64,000 nt of DNA from Brevundimonas pishanensis (GCF_022750635.1 NZ_JAJKBG010000004.1:248001-312000), one strand, 5' to 3'. Counted from the stretch's first letter, positions 37,261-46,973 are shown. Numbers and translations: made by a program. The notes: a model not told the origin generated them from the letters alone.

Positions 37261-38556
37261 TCAGGCCTTCTCAGCTTCGGTCTTGAGGACCGGTTCGGAG
37301 ATCGATGCCGGGATCGGCAGCGGCTTCTCTTTCAGGCCAACGAAGAACATGATCGGACCCAGGAAGGCGAAGTAGTACAGGGTGAACAGACGGGTCAGCC
37401 ACAGGTACGAGTTCAGCTTGCCATCCAGTAGGGTGAAGCTCGGCATGCCCGGGATGACCGGAGCGTCCGGAAGCTGTGCACCGCACCAGCCGAGGCCGAA
37501 GCAGACGAACAGGAAGATCACGAAGAAGATCTTCATGGTCGGACGGTAGCGCATCGAACGTACCGACGAACGGTCGATCCACGGCAGGACGAACAGGATG
37601 CCGATAGCTGCGAACATAGCCACGACACCGCCGAACTTGTCCGGAACAGCGCGCAGGATCGCGTAGAACGGCAGCATGTACCACTCCGGCACGATGTGGG
37701 CCGGCGTCTGCAGCGGGTTAGCCGGGATGTAGTTGTCGGCGTGGCCTAGAGCGTTCGGGTTGTAGAACACGAACACGGCAAACAGGATGAAGAACAGGAT
37801 GATGGCAAAACCGTCCTTGACCGTGAAGTACGGGTGGAACGGCAGCATGTCCTTCTTCTCGCGGTCCTTCGGGATCAGGATGCCGACCGGGTTGTTTTGA
37901 CCGGCAGCATGCAGAGCCCACAGATGCAGAACCACGCAACCCGCGATAACGAACGGCAGCAGGTAGTGCAGCGAGAAGAAGCGGTTCAGGGTCGCATTGT
38001 CGATCGCCGGACCGCCACGCAGCCAGATCAGGATCGGCTCACCAACAACCGGGATAGCACCGATCAGGTTGGTGATGACCTCAGCCCCCCAGAACGACAT
38101 CTGGCCCCACGGCAGAACGTAGCCGAGGAAGGCGGTGGCGATCATCAGGAAGAAGATCACGCAACCGATGATCCAGATCATCTCGCGCGGTGCCTTGTAC
38201 GAGCCGTAGTAGAGGCCGCGCAGCATGTGCAGGTAAACGGCGATGAAGAACATCGACGCGCCATTGGCGTGCACGTAACGGATCAGCCAGCCACCCGGAA
38301 CATCGCGCATGATGCGCTCGACCGAGGCGAAAGCCAGGCCGATGTGCGGGGTGTAGTGCATCGCCAGAACGATACCGGAGATGATCTGCGTCATCAGGCA
38401 GATCGCCAGAATGCCGCCGAAGGTCCACCAGTAGTTCAGGTTACGTGGCGTCGGAAGATTTGCGTAGTCCATGCCGAAACGGACGATCGGCAGACGGGTG
38501 TCCAGCCACCGCTCAATCGCGGTTTTAGGGACGTAAGTGGATTCGTGATTGCTCAT
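37261..38556 (-). CDS. petB: Cytochrome b of the bc1 complex
   Basis: Membrane subunit carrying hemes bL and bH and both quinone sites; 431 residues with eight or nine hydrophobic helices. Typical segments are [20 protein letters not shown], the heme-ligand helices with ALHYTPHI and [12 protein letters not shown], the Qo-site PEWY ([19 protein letters not shown]) and [17 protein letters not shown]. Length fits the alphaproteobacterial one-piece cytochrome b. It lies 17 bp downstream of petA and 5 bp upstream of petC. Confidence 0.97.
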   Translation of the reverse strand: MSNHESTYVPKTAIERWLDTRLPIVRFGMDYANLPTPRNLNYWWTFGGILAICLMTQIISGIVLAMHYTPHIGLAFASVERIMRDVPGGWLIRYVHANGASMFFIAVYLHMLRGLYYGSYKAPREMIWIIGCVIFFLMIATAFLGYVLPWGQMSFWGAEVITNLIGAIPVVGEPILIWLRGGPAIDNATLNRFFSLHYLLPFVIAGCVVLHLWALHAAGQNNPVGILIPKDREKKDMLPFHPYFTVKDGFAIILFFILFAVFVFYNPNALGHADNYIPANPLQTPAHIVPEWYMLPFYAILRAVPDKFGGVVAMFAAIGILFVLPWIDRSSVRSMRYRPTMKIFFVIFLFVCFGLGWCGAQLPDAPVIPGMPSFTLLDGKLNSYLWLTRLFTLYYFAFLGPIMFFVGLKEKPLPIPASISEPVLKTEAEKA

Positions 38557-38573
38557 GGGTCCTCGGTACGTCC

Positions 38574-39128
38574 TCAGCCGATCTTAACGCGGGTATCGGA
38601 CAGGTATTCGTAGTTCGGTACGACCAGATTCAGCGGTGCCGGACCCTTACGGATACGACCCGATGCATCGTAGTGCGAACCGTGGCACGGGCAGAACCAA
38701 CCGCCGTAATCACCGGCGTTGAAGGTCGGCACGCAGCCCAAGTGGGTGCACGAGCCAACGACCACGAGATATTTCTCGTGACCGGCCTTGGTGCGCTCCA
38801 CGTCGGTCTGCGGCGGCGAGCCAACGGCACCTTCCGAGGTGACCTTGGCCAGCTCGGCCGGGGTGCGATAGCGCACGAACACCGGCTTGCCTTGCCACTT
38901 GATGACCACTTGCTGGCCTTCCTGAACCTTGGACAGATCGAATTCGATCGATGCCAAGGCCAGCGTATCGGCAGCCGGGCTCATCTGGTTGATAAGCGGC
39001 CAGGCGATCATCGCGCCTGCGCCCGCCGCGGCAGCGCCCGCAGCGATATGAATGAAGTCGCGGCGAGTAGCTTCGCCACCACCGTTTTGGCCTTCAGGGC
39101 CCTCAGGATTCACGACCGATTCGGCCAC
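38574..39128 (-). CDS. petA: Rieske iron-sulfur subunit of the bc1 complex
   Basis: Two-iron two-sulfur protein of the bc1 complex. I start at GTG 39128 (184 residues, AGAGGTGA upstream); the frame stays open for 20 more codons but those are unlike the family. A twin-arginine segment ([18 protein letters not shown]) forms the N-terminal anchor. The cluster ligands are in SCTHLGC and [14 protein letters not shown] (two Cys and two His, with the disulfide Cys pair). It is the first gene of petABC. The promoter region is shared with divergent trmL and contains an inverted repeat at 39248-39273. Confidence 0.95.
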   Translation of the reverse strand: MAESVVNPEGPEGQNGGGEATRRDFIHIAAGAAAAGAGAMIAWPLINQMSPAADTLALASIEFDLSKVQEGQQVVIKWQGKPVFVRYRTPAELAKVTSEGAVGSPPQTDVERTKAGHEKYLVVVGSCTHLGCVPTFNAGDYGGWFCPCHGSHYDASGRIRKGPAPLNLVVPNYEYLSDTRVKIG

Positions 39129-39332
39129 GCGTATCACCTCTGCAATCCGATCAGCCTCCCGCACGCATGCGGGACGTCCAGTCGGCATGAACCTTCACAA
39201 GCGGAAAACAAAGCTTTGCCATCCTGCCTTGGTTTAGACCACCCCAATCTCAAGTCGCAAAAGCAACTTGAGAAGCGGTCGCAACAAAAGACACGACAAG
39301 GCCCTCTCCCGCGCGTATGAGTGGGCCTTAGA

Positions 39333-39791
39333 ATGCGTCTCGCCCTTTTTCAACCAGATATCCCGCAGAATGTGGGGGCATGTATCCGTCTCAGCGCCTG
39401 TTTCGGCGTCGAACTGCACGTGATCGAGCCCACCGGATTCACTTTTGACGACCGTGCAATGAAGCGCGCTGCGCTCGATTACGGTCCCCTCTCCCACATG
39501 ACCCGTCATGACAGTTGGGACGATTTCCTGCGCGACAAGCCGCCGGGTCGTTTGCTGTTGATGACGACCAAGGGAGCGACGTCGATGGCCGAATTCGCCT
39601 TTAGAGACGATGATATCCTATTGTTCGGCAAGGAAAGTGCGGGTGCGCCCGACTACGTCCACGATGCTGCGGACGAGCGGATTATCATCCCGCTGGAGGC
39701 CAATGCTCGCTCGTTGAACCTGTCGGTCACCGCGGGCATCACCCTTTGGGAAGGCCTTCGCCAGACCGGACATTTCCAATCCACGAAGTAA
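39333..39791 (+). CDS. trmL: tRNA (cytidine(34)-2'-O)-methyltransferase TrmL
   Basis: Small SPOUT methyltransferase that 2'-O-methylates the wobble base of tRNA-Leu isoacceptors. At 152 residues it is a single domain: LALFQPDIPQNVGACIRLSACFG at the start, GRLLLMTTKGA, LLFGKESAGAP (the SAM-knot glycine loop) and the closing ARSLNLSVTAGITLWEGLRQ. I prefer ATG 39333 to the GTG at 39321. Divergent from petA. Confidence 0.92.
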   Translation: MRLALFQPDIPQNVGACIRLSACFGVELHVIEPTGFTFDDRAMKRAALDYGPLSHMTRHDSWDDFLRDKPPGRLLLMTTKGATSMAEFAFRDDDILLFGKESAGAPDYVHDAADERIIIPLEANARSLNLSVTAGITLWEGLRQTGHFQSTK

Positions 39792-39792
39792 G

Positions 39793-39825
39793 AAAGGGAG
39801 CCTGAAATCAGGCTCCCTTTTTCAT
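39793..39825 (+). terminator. Rho-independent terminator after trmL
   Basis: A 13-bp stem AAAGGGAGCCTGA/TCAGGCTCCCTTT (39793-39805 with 39808-39820) is followed by TTCATCG and preceded by AGA; the stem's own T-rich end supplies the U tract. Confidence 0.88.
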
Positions 39826-39892
39826 CGTGGGACGCTCAACAAAAAAATCATTATCCGGCAGGCGAGCCTTGCCGATGGATTTCTCGGACGCG

Positions 39893-40228
39893 CTATCGGC
39901 CTTCTGCCCTACCCGTCGATTCGTGGTTTTCGACATCGGTCGAAATTCTAATCCGCGTACGGAACTTCTGCCCCACGCTCGAGGCAGAAGCAGAACTCAG
40001 AGTGCCGCGCATAATGACTGCCATGGCCTCGGCACCGAAACCGTAACCCTTCGGGTTTTCCTCTACCACGACACAATCGACAGGCTTTCGGTCCGGAGCC
40101 AAGGTGCACTCGATGTCCACATAGCCTTCGACCCTCTGCTTTGCAGGGATTGTAGCGCACGCCGCAACAACGGATGCGGCACCAATCAGCGCGCTAATGG
40201 CGCATAGCTTGGTCACGGCGTTTCCCAT
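39893..40228 (-). CDS. Small lipoprotein or exported protein with a TonB C-terminal-like fold
   Basis: From ATG 40228 (GGGCGGGG upstream) the 111-residue product begins MGNAVTKLCAISALIGAAS with a likely lipobox (VVAAC, Cys near 23). The rest has VEGYVDIECTLAPDRKPVDCVVVEENP and FGAEAMAVIMRGTL. That beta-strand, turn and helix pattern is the one seen in TonB C-terminal domains and related energy-transducer-like proteins. It lacks the Pro-rich region and transmembrane anchor of true TonB. The gene begins 10 bp before the M19 dipeptidase stop and is therefore downstream of it in one operon. The frame is open further upstream to 40357, overlapping the dipeptidase. The function is not known. Confidence 0.7.
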   Translation of the reverse strand: MGNAVTKLCAISALIGAASVVAACATIPAKQRVEGYVDIECTLAPDRKPVDCVVVEENPKGYGFGAEAMAVIMRGTLSSASASSVGQKFRTRIRISTDVENHESTGRAEGR

Positions 40229-40238
40229 ATCCCCGCCC

Positions 40239-41513
40239 TTACTGCTGCGGCAGGCGAGACAGGTTTGGACGCTCGCCCTGCTTACGGGCAGCAACCGATT
40301 CCACCTGACGCATGACGCGCAGCATGTTCTCGCCGGAAATCTTGCGGATGTCGGCATCGGTCCAGCCGTTCTGGATCAGCTGGGCCAGAATACGCGGATA
40401 GGCATCCACCGCCTCTACCCCCACCGGAAGGCTGTCCACGCCGTCGAAATCACCGCCCAGACCGACGTGGTCGATACCCGCCTTGTCGCGGACGTACTGG
40501 ATGTGCGCCACAACGTCCTGAAGCGTCGCGCGCGGGATCGGATTGGCCGCGATCCATTGATCCATCTCGCGTTTGACCCGATCTGGATCACCGGGGTTCA
40601 GGCTCTTGAGACGGGCATCCTCTGCCGCACGGCGCGAGCTCCATTCGCGGACCTGCTCGCTGATGAAGCCGGGTACGAAGGTCACCATGACGATGCCGCC
40701 ATTGTCCTTCATCTGCGCCAAAACGTCGTCGGGGACGTTGCGCGGGTGTGCCGTCACGCCCAGCGCCGACGAGTGCGAGAAGATAACCGGCGCTTCGGAA
40801 ACGCGCAGGGCATCGCGCATGGTCTCTGCCGAGACGTGGCTTAGGTCCACCATCATGCCAATGCGGTTCATCTCTTTGACGACTTCTTCGCCAAACGGGT
40901 TCAGCCCGCCCCACTTCGGCGCGTCCGTGCCCGAGTCGGCCCAATTGGTCGATTTGGAATGGGTCAGCGTCATGTACAGCGCGCCCGCGCGGCGGAACTC
41001 GCGCAGCAGGCCAAGGCTGTCGTCGATGGAATAGCCGCCTTCCATACCAATCAGGCTGGCGATCTTGCCCTGACGGTGGATGCGCACAATGTCGTCTGCC
41101 GTGGTGGCGATCTCGAAGGTTTGCGGATAGCCCGCGACGATGCGTTTGACCGTATCGATCTGCTCGAACGTCGCCTTGGCCGCTTCGAGCTGGCTCATGT
41201 TGGCCGAAACATAGACCGACCAGAACTGGCCCCCTACACCGCCCTCGCGAAGGCGCGGAATGTCGGTATGCAAACGGGTGCTCATCGACAGATCACTCGT
41301 CAGGTCTACCCCGTGCACATCATTCTGATAGCCCTGACGGAAGGCCCACGGCAGGTCGTTGTGGCCGTCGATCAGCGGCGTTCGGCGCAAAATCTGGCGC
41401 ACATGAGCTTCCGTCGCAGCGTCGCTGCGCACAGGTGCCGTCTGGGCCTGGGCCGAAATCGCCGGCAACAGCGCTGCGGTGGCCGCTGCCACCATCATCA
41501 GTTTGCGCATCAT
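40239..41513 (-). CDS. Secreted M19 membrane dipeptidase (renal dipeptidase family)
   Basis: Zinc dipeptidase, 424 residues from ATG 41513 (GGAGGGG upstream). Upstream codons to 41609 are not part of the family. The signal peptide ends LLPAISAQAQ. The dizinc residues of M19 enzymes are present: IDGHNDLPW (His, Asp), the bridging Glu in SLIGMEGGYS, His in VDLSHVSAET, FSHSSALGV and the C-terminal GLGGDFDGVDSLP. Related enzymes cleave dipeptides, some D-containing, or the amide bond of beta-lactams. The following small TonB-C-like gene is 10 bp downstream. Confidence 0.92.
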   Translation of the reverse strand: MMRKLMMVAAATAALLPAISAQAQTAPVRSDAATEAHVRQILRRTPLIDGHNDLPWAFRQGYQNDVHGVDLTSDLSMSTRLHTDIPRLREGGVGGQFWSVYVSANMSQLEAAKATFEQIDTVKRIVAGYPQTFEIATTADDIVRIHRQGKIASLIGMEGGYSIDDSLGLLREFRRAGALYMTLTHSKSTNWADSGTDAPKWGGLNPFGEEVVKEMNRIGMMVDLSHVSAETMRDALRVSEAPVIFSHSSALGVTAHPRNVPDDVLAQMKDNGGIVMVTFVPGFISEQVREWSSRRAAEDARLKSLNPGDPDRVKREMDQWIAANPIPRATLQDVVAHIQYVRDKAGIDHVGLGGDFDGVDSLPVGVEAVDAYPRILAQLIQNGWTDADIRKISGENMLRVMRQVESVAARKQGERPNLSRLPQQ

Positions 41514-41595
41514 GGGTATCCCCTCCATAAAATCACTGGCCCGCACGCTGGCACAGCCACGCCTCCGAGGAAACTGCCCGCGTGCGAAACCTTGT

Positions 41596-41609
41596 CTGAT
41601 CCAGATCAA
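41596..41609. promoter_or_regulatory. Predicted FNR/FixK-family binding site
   Basis: CTGATCCAGATCAA matches the FNR/FixK consensus TTGAT-N4-ATCAA at 9 of 10 defined positions. It lies about 80-90 bp before the hemF start and about 85 bp before the divergent dipeptidase start, so it could control either or both. Confidence 0.6.
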
Positions 41610-41687
41610 GGTGGAAACTGATCACCTGCGGCATCAGACGCGCATCCTCGGACTGTTCACCGAGCCTGCATCGTGGTTGAAGCCCTC

Positions 41688-42566
41688 ATGACCGAAATTA
41701 CTCCCGAGCTGATGAACGAGCGTCGCGAACGCGCCCGCGTCTGGTTTGAAAGCCTGCGCGATCAGATCCACGCCGGTTTCGAGGCGTTGGAAGACGCCGC
41801 CCCTGCCGAACTGTACGGCGAGACCGCTGGCCGTTTTGTACGCACCCCTTGGGACCGCGCTGCGGGCGGCGGCGGCGTCATGGGCATGATGTCGGGCCGC
41901 CTGTTTGAAAAGGTGGGCGTCCACTGCTCGACCGTGTTCGGAGAGTTTCCGACTGACTACGCCAAGAATGTCCCCGGTGCTTCTGAGGACCCGCGCTTCT
42001 TCGCGACCGGCATCAGCCTGATTTGCCACCCTGTGAACCCGAATGTTCCGGCTGTGCACATGAACACCCGTTTCATCGCCACCACCGAGAACTGGTTTGG
42101 CGGCGGCGGCGATCTGACGCCGGTGCTGAACGCAGACCGCCGCGACGATCACCCGGACACCATCGCCTTCCACGCGGCGATGAAGGACGCGTGCGATAAG
42201 TACGATCCGGAATACTATCCGGAGTACAAAAAGTGGTGCGACGAGTACTTCTTCCTGCCGCACCGCAACGAGCCGCGCGGTACGGGCGGCATCTTCTATG
42301 ACCACCACAACACCGGTGACTTCGAGGAGGACTTCGCCTTCACGCAGGACGTCGGGAAGAACTTCCTGAAGGTCTATTCCGACATCGTGGCGGGCCGCAT
42401 GCACGAGCCGTGGACCGAGGAACAGCGCGAAGAGCAGCTGATCCGCCGTGGCCGCTATGTCGAGTTCAACCTGCTGTACGACCGTGGCACCATGTTCGGC
42501 CTGAAGACCGGCGGTAACACCGAGTCGATCCTGTCCTCGATGCCGCCACTGGTGAAGTGGCCCTAA
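41688..42566 (+). CDS. hemF: Oxygen-dependent coproporphyrinogen III oxidase
   Basis: Converts coproporphyrinogen III to protoporphyrinogen IX with O2 in heme synthesis; cytoplasmic. From ATG 41688 it has 292 residues; a GTG five codons earlier (41673) is possible. Conserved HemF segments are present: [22 protein letters not shown] near residue 65, [11 protein letters not shown], the active-site [22 protein letters not shown] and [20 protein letters not shown]. An FNR/FixK-like box upstream suggests oxygen control. Confidence 0.95.
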   Translation: MTEITPELMNERRERARVWFESLRDQIHAGFEALEDAAPAELYGETAGRFVRTPWDRAAGGGGVMGMMSGRLFEKVGVHCSTVFGEFPTDYAKNVPGASEDPRFFATGISLICHPVNPNVPAVHMNTRFIATTENWFGGGGDLTPVLNADRRDDHPDTIAFHAAMKDACDKYDPEYYPEYKKWCDEYFFLPHRNEPRGTGGIFYDHHNTGDFEEDFAFTQDVGKNFLKVYSDIVAGRMHEPWTEEQREEQLIRRGRYVEFNLLYDRGTMFGLKTGGNTESILSSMPPLVKWP

Positions 42567-42586
42567 GCCACCGCGCCTGAGCAGAC

Positions 42587-42622
42587 AAAAAGCCCGCCTC
42601 GACATGAAGCGGGCTTTTTTCG
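42587..42622. terminator. Bidirectional terminator between hemF and the hybrid kinase
   Basis: An 11-bp stem AAAAAGCCCGC/GCGGGCTTTTT (42587-42597 with 42609-42619) provides a U tract on both strands between convergent genes. Confidence 0.9.
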
Positions 42623-42623
42623 T

Positions 42624-45170
42624 TTAGGCGGCGACGTCGAGCACGCTGTTGATGCTGTTCATGAGCGACTGCACGGTCAGCGGTTTGGTCAGGTGGGCAT
42701 CGGCCCCTGCTGCCAGACTGGCCTCGACGTGCTCGGCCATGGCGTTGGCCGTCAGCATCACAATCGGCGTGTGCACGCGCCCGTCGCGACGCTCGATTTC
42801 GCGCAGACGTCGGGTCGCTGTCAGGCCATCCATAACCGGCATCTGCATATCCATCAGGACCAGATCGAAGTGATCAACCGTGAAGGCGGCCACGGCCATC
42901 TCGCCGTCCATGACCGATACGATTTCGACATCCAGCGGCGCGAGCAGAACCTCCACGACCTTACGGTTCGCCGCATGGTCGTCCGCCAGTAGAACTTTCA
43001 GCCCCAGTCCCGTCGAGGTGGCAACCGAGTGGTCGGCCATCAGGTCCCTCTTGTCGGCAACAACAGGATCAGAGTGTACACGCGGCAGTTGAATTTCAAA
43101 CCAGAACTTTGCGCCCTGGCCCGGAATACTGGCGCAGTCCATCTGACCACCCATCAAACCGATCAACTCTTGCGAGATATTGAGCCCCAGACCGGAACCG
43201 CCATAGCGACGCGTGATGGATTCATCGGCCTGCTGGAAGCGGGCGAAGATGCGCTGGCGCACCTTGTCATCAAATCCGACACCGGTATCGGTCACGCAGA
43301 AATAGACACGGTCCGGCTCGGATAGCAGGGCTTCGACGGTCACTGATCCCGCCTCGGTGAACTTCAGCGCGTTCGACACTAGGTTGTTGAGCACCTGCCG
43401 TAACCGCACGACGTCGCCCATCACCTTGCGATCAATACCGTCGGTGCAGACCAGATTGATGCTGACGCCCTTGGCCTCCGCGCGCGCTCCCCACAGTTCA
43501 ATGACGTCATTCAGCATGACCTTCAGGTCGAACGGTGCCTGCTCCAGACGTAGTTCGCCGGACTCGATCCGCGCGCTGTCCAGAATATCGCTGAGCAGAC
43601 CCTCCAGCGTCTTGCCCGAGGTGCGGATGATCTGGACCAGTTCGCGGTCATGCTTGGCCAGAGGCCGCTGCGCCAAGGCATCCGCCATCGCAATCACGCC
43701 ATTCAATGGCGTGCGAATCTCGTGACTCATATTGGCAAGGAAGCGGGTTTTGGCGGAGTTGGCCTGCTCTGCCCGCAAGCGCGCCCGACGAAGCTCGCGC
43801 GCCTGCACCCACAGCCAGATCGCAAACAATGTCCCGCACACAAGGAAGAACAGGGTCACGCCCACAATCCAGGTCTGTGCCCGTATCATGGCCCCCTGCA
43901 GGCGCACGTTGGCCTGTTCGACGGTCAGCTGGTGACGCCGCTGGGACAGCTGCTGCTGCATGTCCTGCGTGACCTGATTGATGCCTTCACTATAGGCACG
44001 CGCATCGTTGCGGGCATTCAACAGGGTATAACGGCGCAACAGGGCCATGCCCTCGGAATAGCGCCCTTTCGCAAAGGCGATCTCGGCCCGCGCGTTCAAG
44101 GCCAGATTGCTGTGCGCACTGCCTGGACGGCTGGTGTTGATCTGTTCCCAGCGGGCAAGAATTGCCTCGGCCTTGGCCGGCTCGCCCTGTCGCGCCAGCG
44201 CCATTGCCAACAGCGGCCAGGCCCGCTGTTGCTGATAGACGTCATCCATCAGGGTCTCATGGTCTTTGAGGCAGGTCAGGATGCGTGGCATGTCATCTTG
44301 AATGCGGGCCACACGGGCGCACATCAGGGCATTGTGGGCCGCCAGCCCCTGCAGATCCGCTCTTTGGGTCAGCCGATCGTGAGACTCAAAGAAGCGTTGT
44401 GCCGCTTCGGTATCCCCCATGAAGATCGCCATACGGCCCAGATTATAGAGGGTGCTGAAGTCCGGTCGCGGCCAGTCATCATGACTGAATTTGGTTTCGT
44501 ACTGGGTGAAGGCATCGGTCACCCCTTCCACGTCGTGGAGCGACATCAGACCGATCCCGATCACTTCCCACACGCCGGCGCGGGCCGCTAACGTCTCGGG
44601 GTCGCTGGCCGGTATCTGGGCCTGAACAGTCGAGAGAAGCTTTAGGCCCTCACCGACCTGGTGATCGTCAAAACGGGTCACGGCAAAATAGCGCACGGCG
44701 TTCAAGCGGACATACCAGTCCGAGGTGCTATCCATCACCTGCCGCATACGGGCCGCCTGACTACGATCACCCTGCCGGTAGGCGATCATCATCTCGTTCA
44801 ACTCGGCGAGCTTCTTGTACCGGCGGTTGTCAATCAGCGCGGCGTTGGACGCCAGATGCCCGTTCCAGAAGCGGGCCCTCTCAAGTTCACTGTTATTCAG
44901 ATAGATATTCAGTACGTGTTGGACACGGCGCAATCCGTCCACATCGATGCGGGCAATCGCCTCGTGTCCGAAATCTTCAAGCGCCGCAAAGCTGGTGGCC
45001 GAGGCTCGCTTTTCGACATGGGCCAACAGCAGTTCTGTGCGCGCATTATCAGCGCCTTCAGCGCTTGCTGCACTGGCCACTAGCGGCGTGAGCCCGATGG
45101 CAGCCGCTGCAAACATGGCGGCCCAACTGCGAAGCGTCGCAGGTTTCAGACCATTACAGACGTCGAACAC
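42624..45170 (-). CDS. Hybrid sensor histidine kinase/response regulator
   Basis: An 848-residue membrane kinase. After a signal peptide or first helix (AAMFAAAAIGLTPLVASA, about 18-36), a long helical region of about 390 residues resembles TPR repeats (ARFWNGHLASN, LYNLGRMAIFMGDTEAAQRFF, LAMALARQGEPAKAEAILA). One membrane helix follows (IVGVTLFFLVCGTLFAIWLW, about 435-455). The HisKA domain has the phosphorylated His in NMSHEIRTPLNGV (about 487), the HATPase domain shows NLVSNALKF and GGSGLGLNI, and the C-terminal receiver has DLVLMDMQMPVMDG with the Asp near 773. This predicts periplasmic sensing through TPR-like repeats and phosphotransfer to its own receiver. No HPt or output regulator is encoded alongside. 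Confidence 0.93.
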   Translation of the reverse strand: MFDVCNGLKPATLRSWAAMFAAAAIGLTPLVASAASAEGADNARTELLLAHVEKRASATSFAALEDFGHEAIARIDVDGLRRVQHVLNIYLNNSELERARFWNGHLASNAALIDNRRYKKLAELNEMMIAYRQGDRSQAARMRQVMDSTSDWYVRLNAVRYFAVTRFDDHQVGEGLKLLSTVQAQIPASDPETLAARAGVWEVIGIGLMSLHDVEGVTDAFTQYETKFSHDDWPRPDFSTLYNLGRMAIFMGDTEAAQRFFESHDRLTQRADLQGLAAHNALMCARVARIQDDMPRILTCLKDHETLMDDVYQQQRAWPLLAMALARQGEPAKAEAILARWEQINTSRPGSAHSNLALNARAEIAFAKGRYSEGMALLRRYTLLNARNDARAYSEGINQVTQDMQQQLSQRRHQLTVEQANVRLQGAMIRAQTWIVGVTLFFLVCGTLFAIWLWVQARELRRARLRAEQANSAKTRFLANMSHEIRTPLNGVIAMADALAQRPLAKHDRELVQIIRTSGKTLEGLLSDILDSARIESGELRLEQAPFDLKVMLNDVIELWGARAEAKGVSINLVCTDGIDRKVMGDVVRLRQVLNNLVSNALKFTEAGSVTVEALLSEPDRVYFCVTDTGVGFDDKVRQRIFARFQQADESITRRYGGSGLGLNISQELIGLMGGQMDCASIPGQGAKFWFEIQLPRVHSDPVVADKRDLMADHSVATSTGLGLKVLLADDHAANRKVVEVLLAPLDVEIVSVMDGEMAVAAFTVDHFDLVLMDMQMPVMDGLTATRRLREIERRDGRVHTPIVMLTANAMAEHVEASLAAGADAHLTKPLTVQSLMNSINSVLDVAA

Positions 45171-45257
45171 TTAAGCCCCCCGAGGGGATCAGCCACACCC
45201 ATTGGCCAATCCGCGAGGGCTTATGCCGGATTCAGGTTTCCCAAGCCTTAGCAGAAA

Positions 45258-45989
45258 TCAAATACCCGAGCCGTCGCCTTCAACCGGCGGCGGGGTCAAC
45301 AGCAGGAACGCCCTCACCCATGCCGTCAGGACGGCACGGTCGTTGGGACGCTTCAAACTGTCCAGCGCTGCGTCCACAAGTTCATCGGCGATGCGTGTGC
45401 CGCGACGAAGCTCAGTCAGGGCTGCGGCATAGGCGGGCTGGAACTCGGGGTGGCACTGGAAACTGATTGCGTTTTCGCCATAGGCCAGTCCGGCAAACGG
45501 CGTGAAATCACAGCGGGCGATAACGCGGGCATCATCCGGAATGGCGATGACCTGATCCTGATGCGATACCGCGATGGCGATGCTGTCAGAGCGCGGATGC
45601 ATCCATGGCTCCTCGGTCAACACGTCGTAGCGGTGAAGGCCGACGCCCCAGCCTTTGTCGGACTTTTCGACCCGTCCTCCAAAGGCGTGGGCCATAACCT
45701 GATGGCCAAAGCATATGCCCAACAGACGCGTCCTACCGCGCGCCGCCTGCAACCACTCTGTCAGCTTCGGGATCCAGTGATGGTCCTCATAGACCCCCGC
45801 CGCCGATCCGGTAACGATGCAGCCCGCGTAGGCTGAAGGGTCATCCGGCAGATGCCCCTGCTGCACATCAAAGCGGACCGTCTGGGCGTCTTCGCCCAGA
45901 AGCGCGCGAAACCGTGCCGGATAGTCATCGAAGGAGTCGCGGAGAGCTTCGGGCGGATACCCTGTCTCGAGGATGGCAATCGGCTTCAT
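45258..45989 (-). CDS. Class I glutamine amidotransferase domain protein
   Basis: A 243-residue stand-alone amidotransferase from ATG 45989 (MKPIAILETG); upstream codons to 46028 are not conserved in type. The Cys nucleophile is in LLGICFGHQVMAHAFGG (about residue 92) and the catalytic His and Glu in AISFQCHPEFQPAY (about 189-191). Such stand-alone proteins resemble GuaA-type and gamma-glutamyl-hydrolase-like enzymes (PuuD/YfeJ group); the acceptor is unknown. It lies 87 bp upstream of the kinase start on the same strand, and I see no functional link between them. Confidence 0.88.
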   Translation of the reverse strand: MKPIAILETGYPPEALRDSFDDYPARFRALLGEDAQTVRFDVQQGHLPDDPSAYAGCIVTGSAAGVYEDHHWIPKLTEWLQAARGRTRLLGICFGHQVMAHAFGGRVEKSDKGWGVGLHRYDVLTEEPWMHPRSDSIAIAVSHQDQVIAIPDDARVIARCDFTPFAGLAYGENAISFQCHPEFQPAYAAALTELRRGTRIADELVDAALDSLKRPNDRAVLTAWVRAFLLLTPPPVEGDGSGI

Positions 45990-46106
45990 CGGTAGGCTTG
46001 ATCCGGTACGCACTGGGGACAGGCACACTGGCCCGCTCCATGCCTTTAGGCAATGCCTCCAACCCTCAGGAAAGCTGATGAAGCCATCAGGGTTTCTAAA
46101 CCCTGA

Positions 46107-46925
46107 TTACAGCGTCCAGATTTCTGCCTTGGCCTTTTCGTCGCCCAGCGTAGAGGCAACCCAGCCGCAGATTTCCTTGGCCGCAGCCTCGGTTCCAGCG
46201 GGCGCATTGACCACCGTCATGGTGCAGCCGTTCATCTTCATCGGATTGGTCAGCGGGCGAAGACGCGCCTCGGCCACCACCACATTCGGAGCCTTGGCCT
46301 GATCCAGACGACGGATGAAGCCGTCAAAGGTTTCCATGTCCTTGAGCGGGGTCCAGATGGCCACCACCGCCTTGGGGTCGCGCTTGACGATGGTCGCTGC
46401 CGTGTCGGCGGAGCGGATATAATCATCCCCGCGCTCGAAAGGCGGGTCGATCAGTACCAGCGGGCCTTTAGACTTGAGCGCAGCATTGGTGGCGAGGTCA
46501 TAGCCATCGCCCTGGAACCCTTGTGCATTCGGATAGTCTGCCAAGGCTTCGTCCAGCAGCGCCTTGACCGGAGGGTTCAACTCGAACCCGCGATAGGTGC
46601 CGCCCTTGGCCAGCGCCCGCGCAATCAGCACAGGTGAGCCGGGATAGAAACGCACGCCACCTTGCGGATTGAACTGCGCCACTTCATCGGCCAGAGCCTC
46701 AATCAGCGCAGGACGGTTGTCGGCGGTCATCAGACGCGCCACGCCCGCCTCGGCTTCCTTGGAGCGAACCGCATCGCCCGACAGATCGTACAAGCCTGCA
46801 CCCGCATGGGTATCCAGCACGTGCAGCGGGCCATCGGCCTGCATCTTTTGCATCAGCCACAGCACCAGAGCGTGCTTGACGAGATCGGCGAAATTTCCGG
46901 CGTGGAAGCTGTGGCGATAGTTCAT
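46107..46925 (-). CDS. rlmJ: 23S rRNA (adenine(2030)-N6)-methyltransferase RlmJ
   Basis: SAM-dependent methyltransferase for A2030 of 23S rRNA. From ATG 46925 it has 272 residues, beginning MNYRHSFHAGNFADLVKHA as in the family. VLDTHAGAGLYDLSG is the SAM-binding loop, and the catalytic motif LIDPPFERGDDY (DPPF, about residue 160) and WTPLKDMETFDGFIR follow. The frame continues upstream to 47213 but overlaps the divergent plus-strand gene at 46974 and is not conserved in type. A small perfect hairpin (46086-46107) spans its stop codon. Confidence 0.93.
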   Translation of the reverse strand: MNYRHSFHAGNFADLVKHALVLWLMQKMQADGPLHVLDTHAGAGLYDLSGDAVRSKEAEAGVARLMTADNRPALIEALADEVAQFNPQGGVRFYPGSPVLIARALAKGGTYRGFELNPPVKALLDEALADYPNAQGFQGDGYDLATNAALKSKGPLVLIDPPFERGDDYIRSADTAATIVKRDPKAVVAIWTPLKDMETFDGFIRRLDQAKAPNVVVAEARLRPLTNPMKMNGCTMTVVNAPAGTEAAAKEICGWVASTLGDEKAKAEIWTL

Positions 46926-46973
46926 AAAGGCGCTCGTCTCCTGACGCGGGGCCAAGGTCAAGGAAAACCGTCG

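Noticed and set aside
46086..46107. Terminator of rlmJ at a perfect 10-bp hairpin
   Set aside because: The hairpin includes part of the stop codon, has a very short loop and no T-run.
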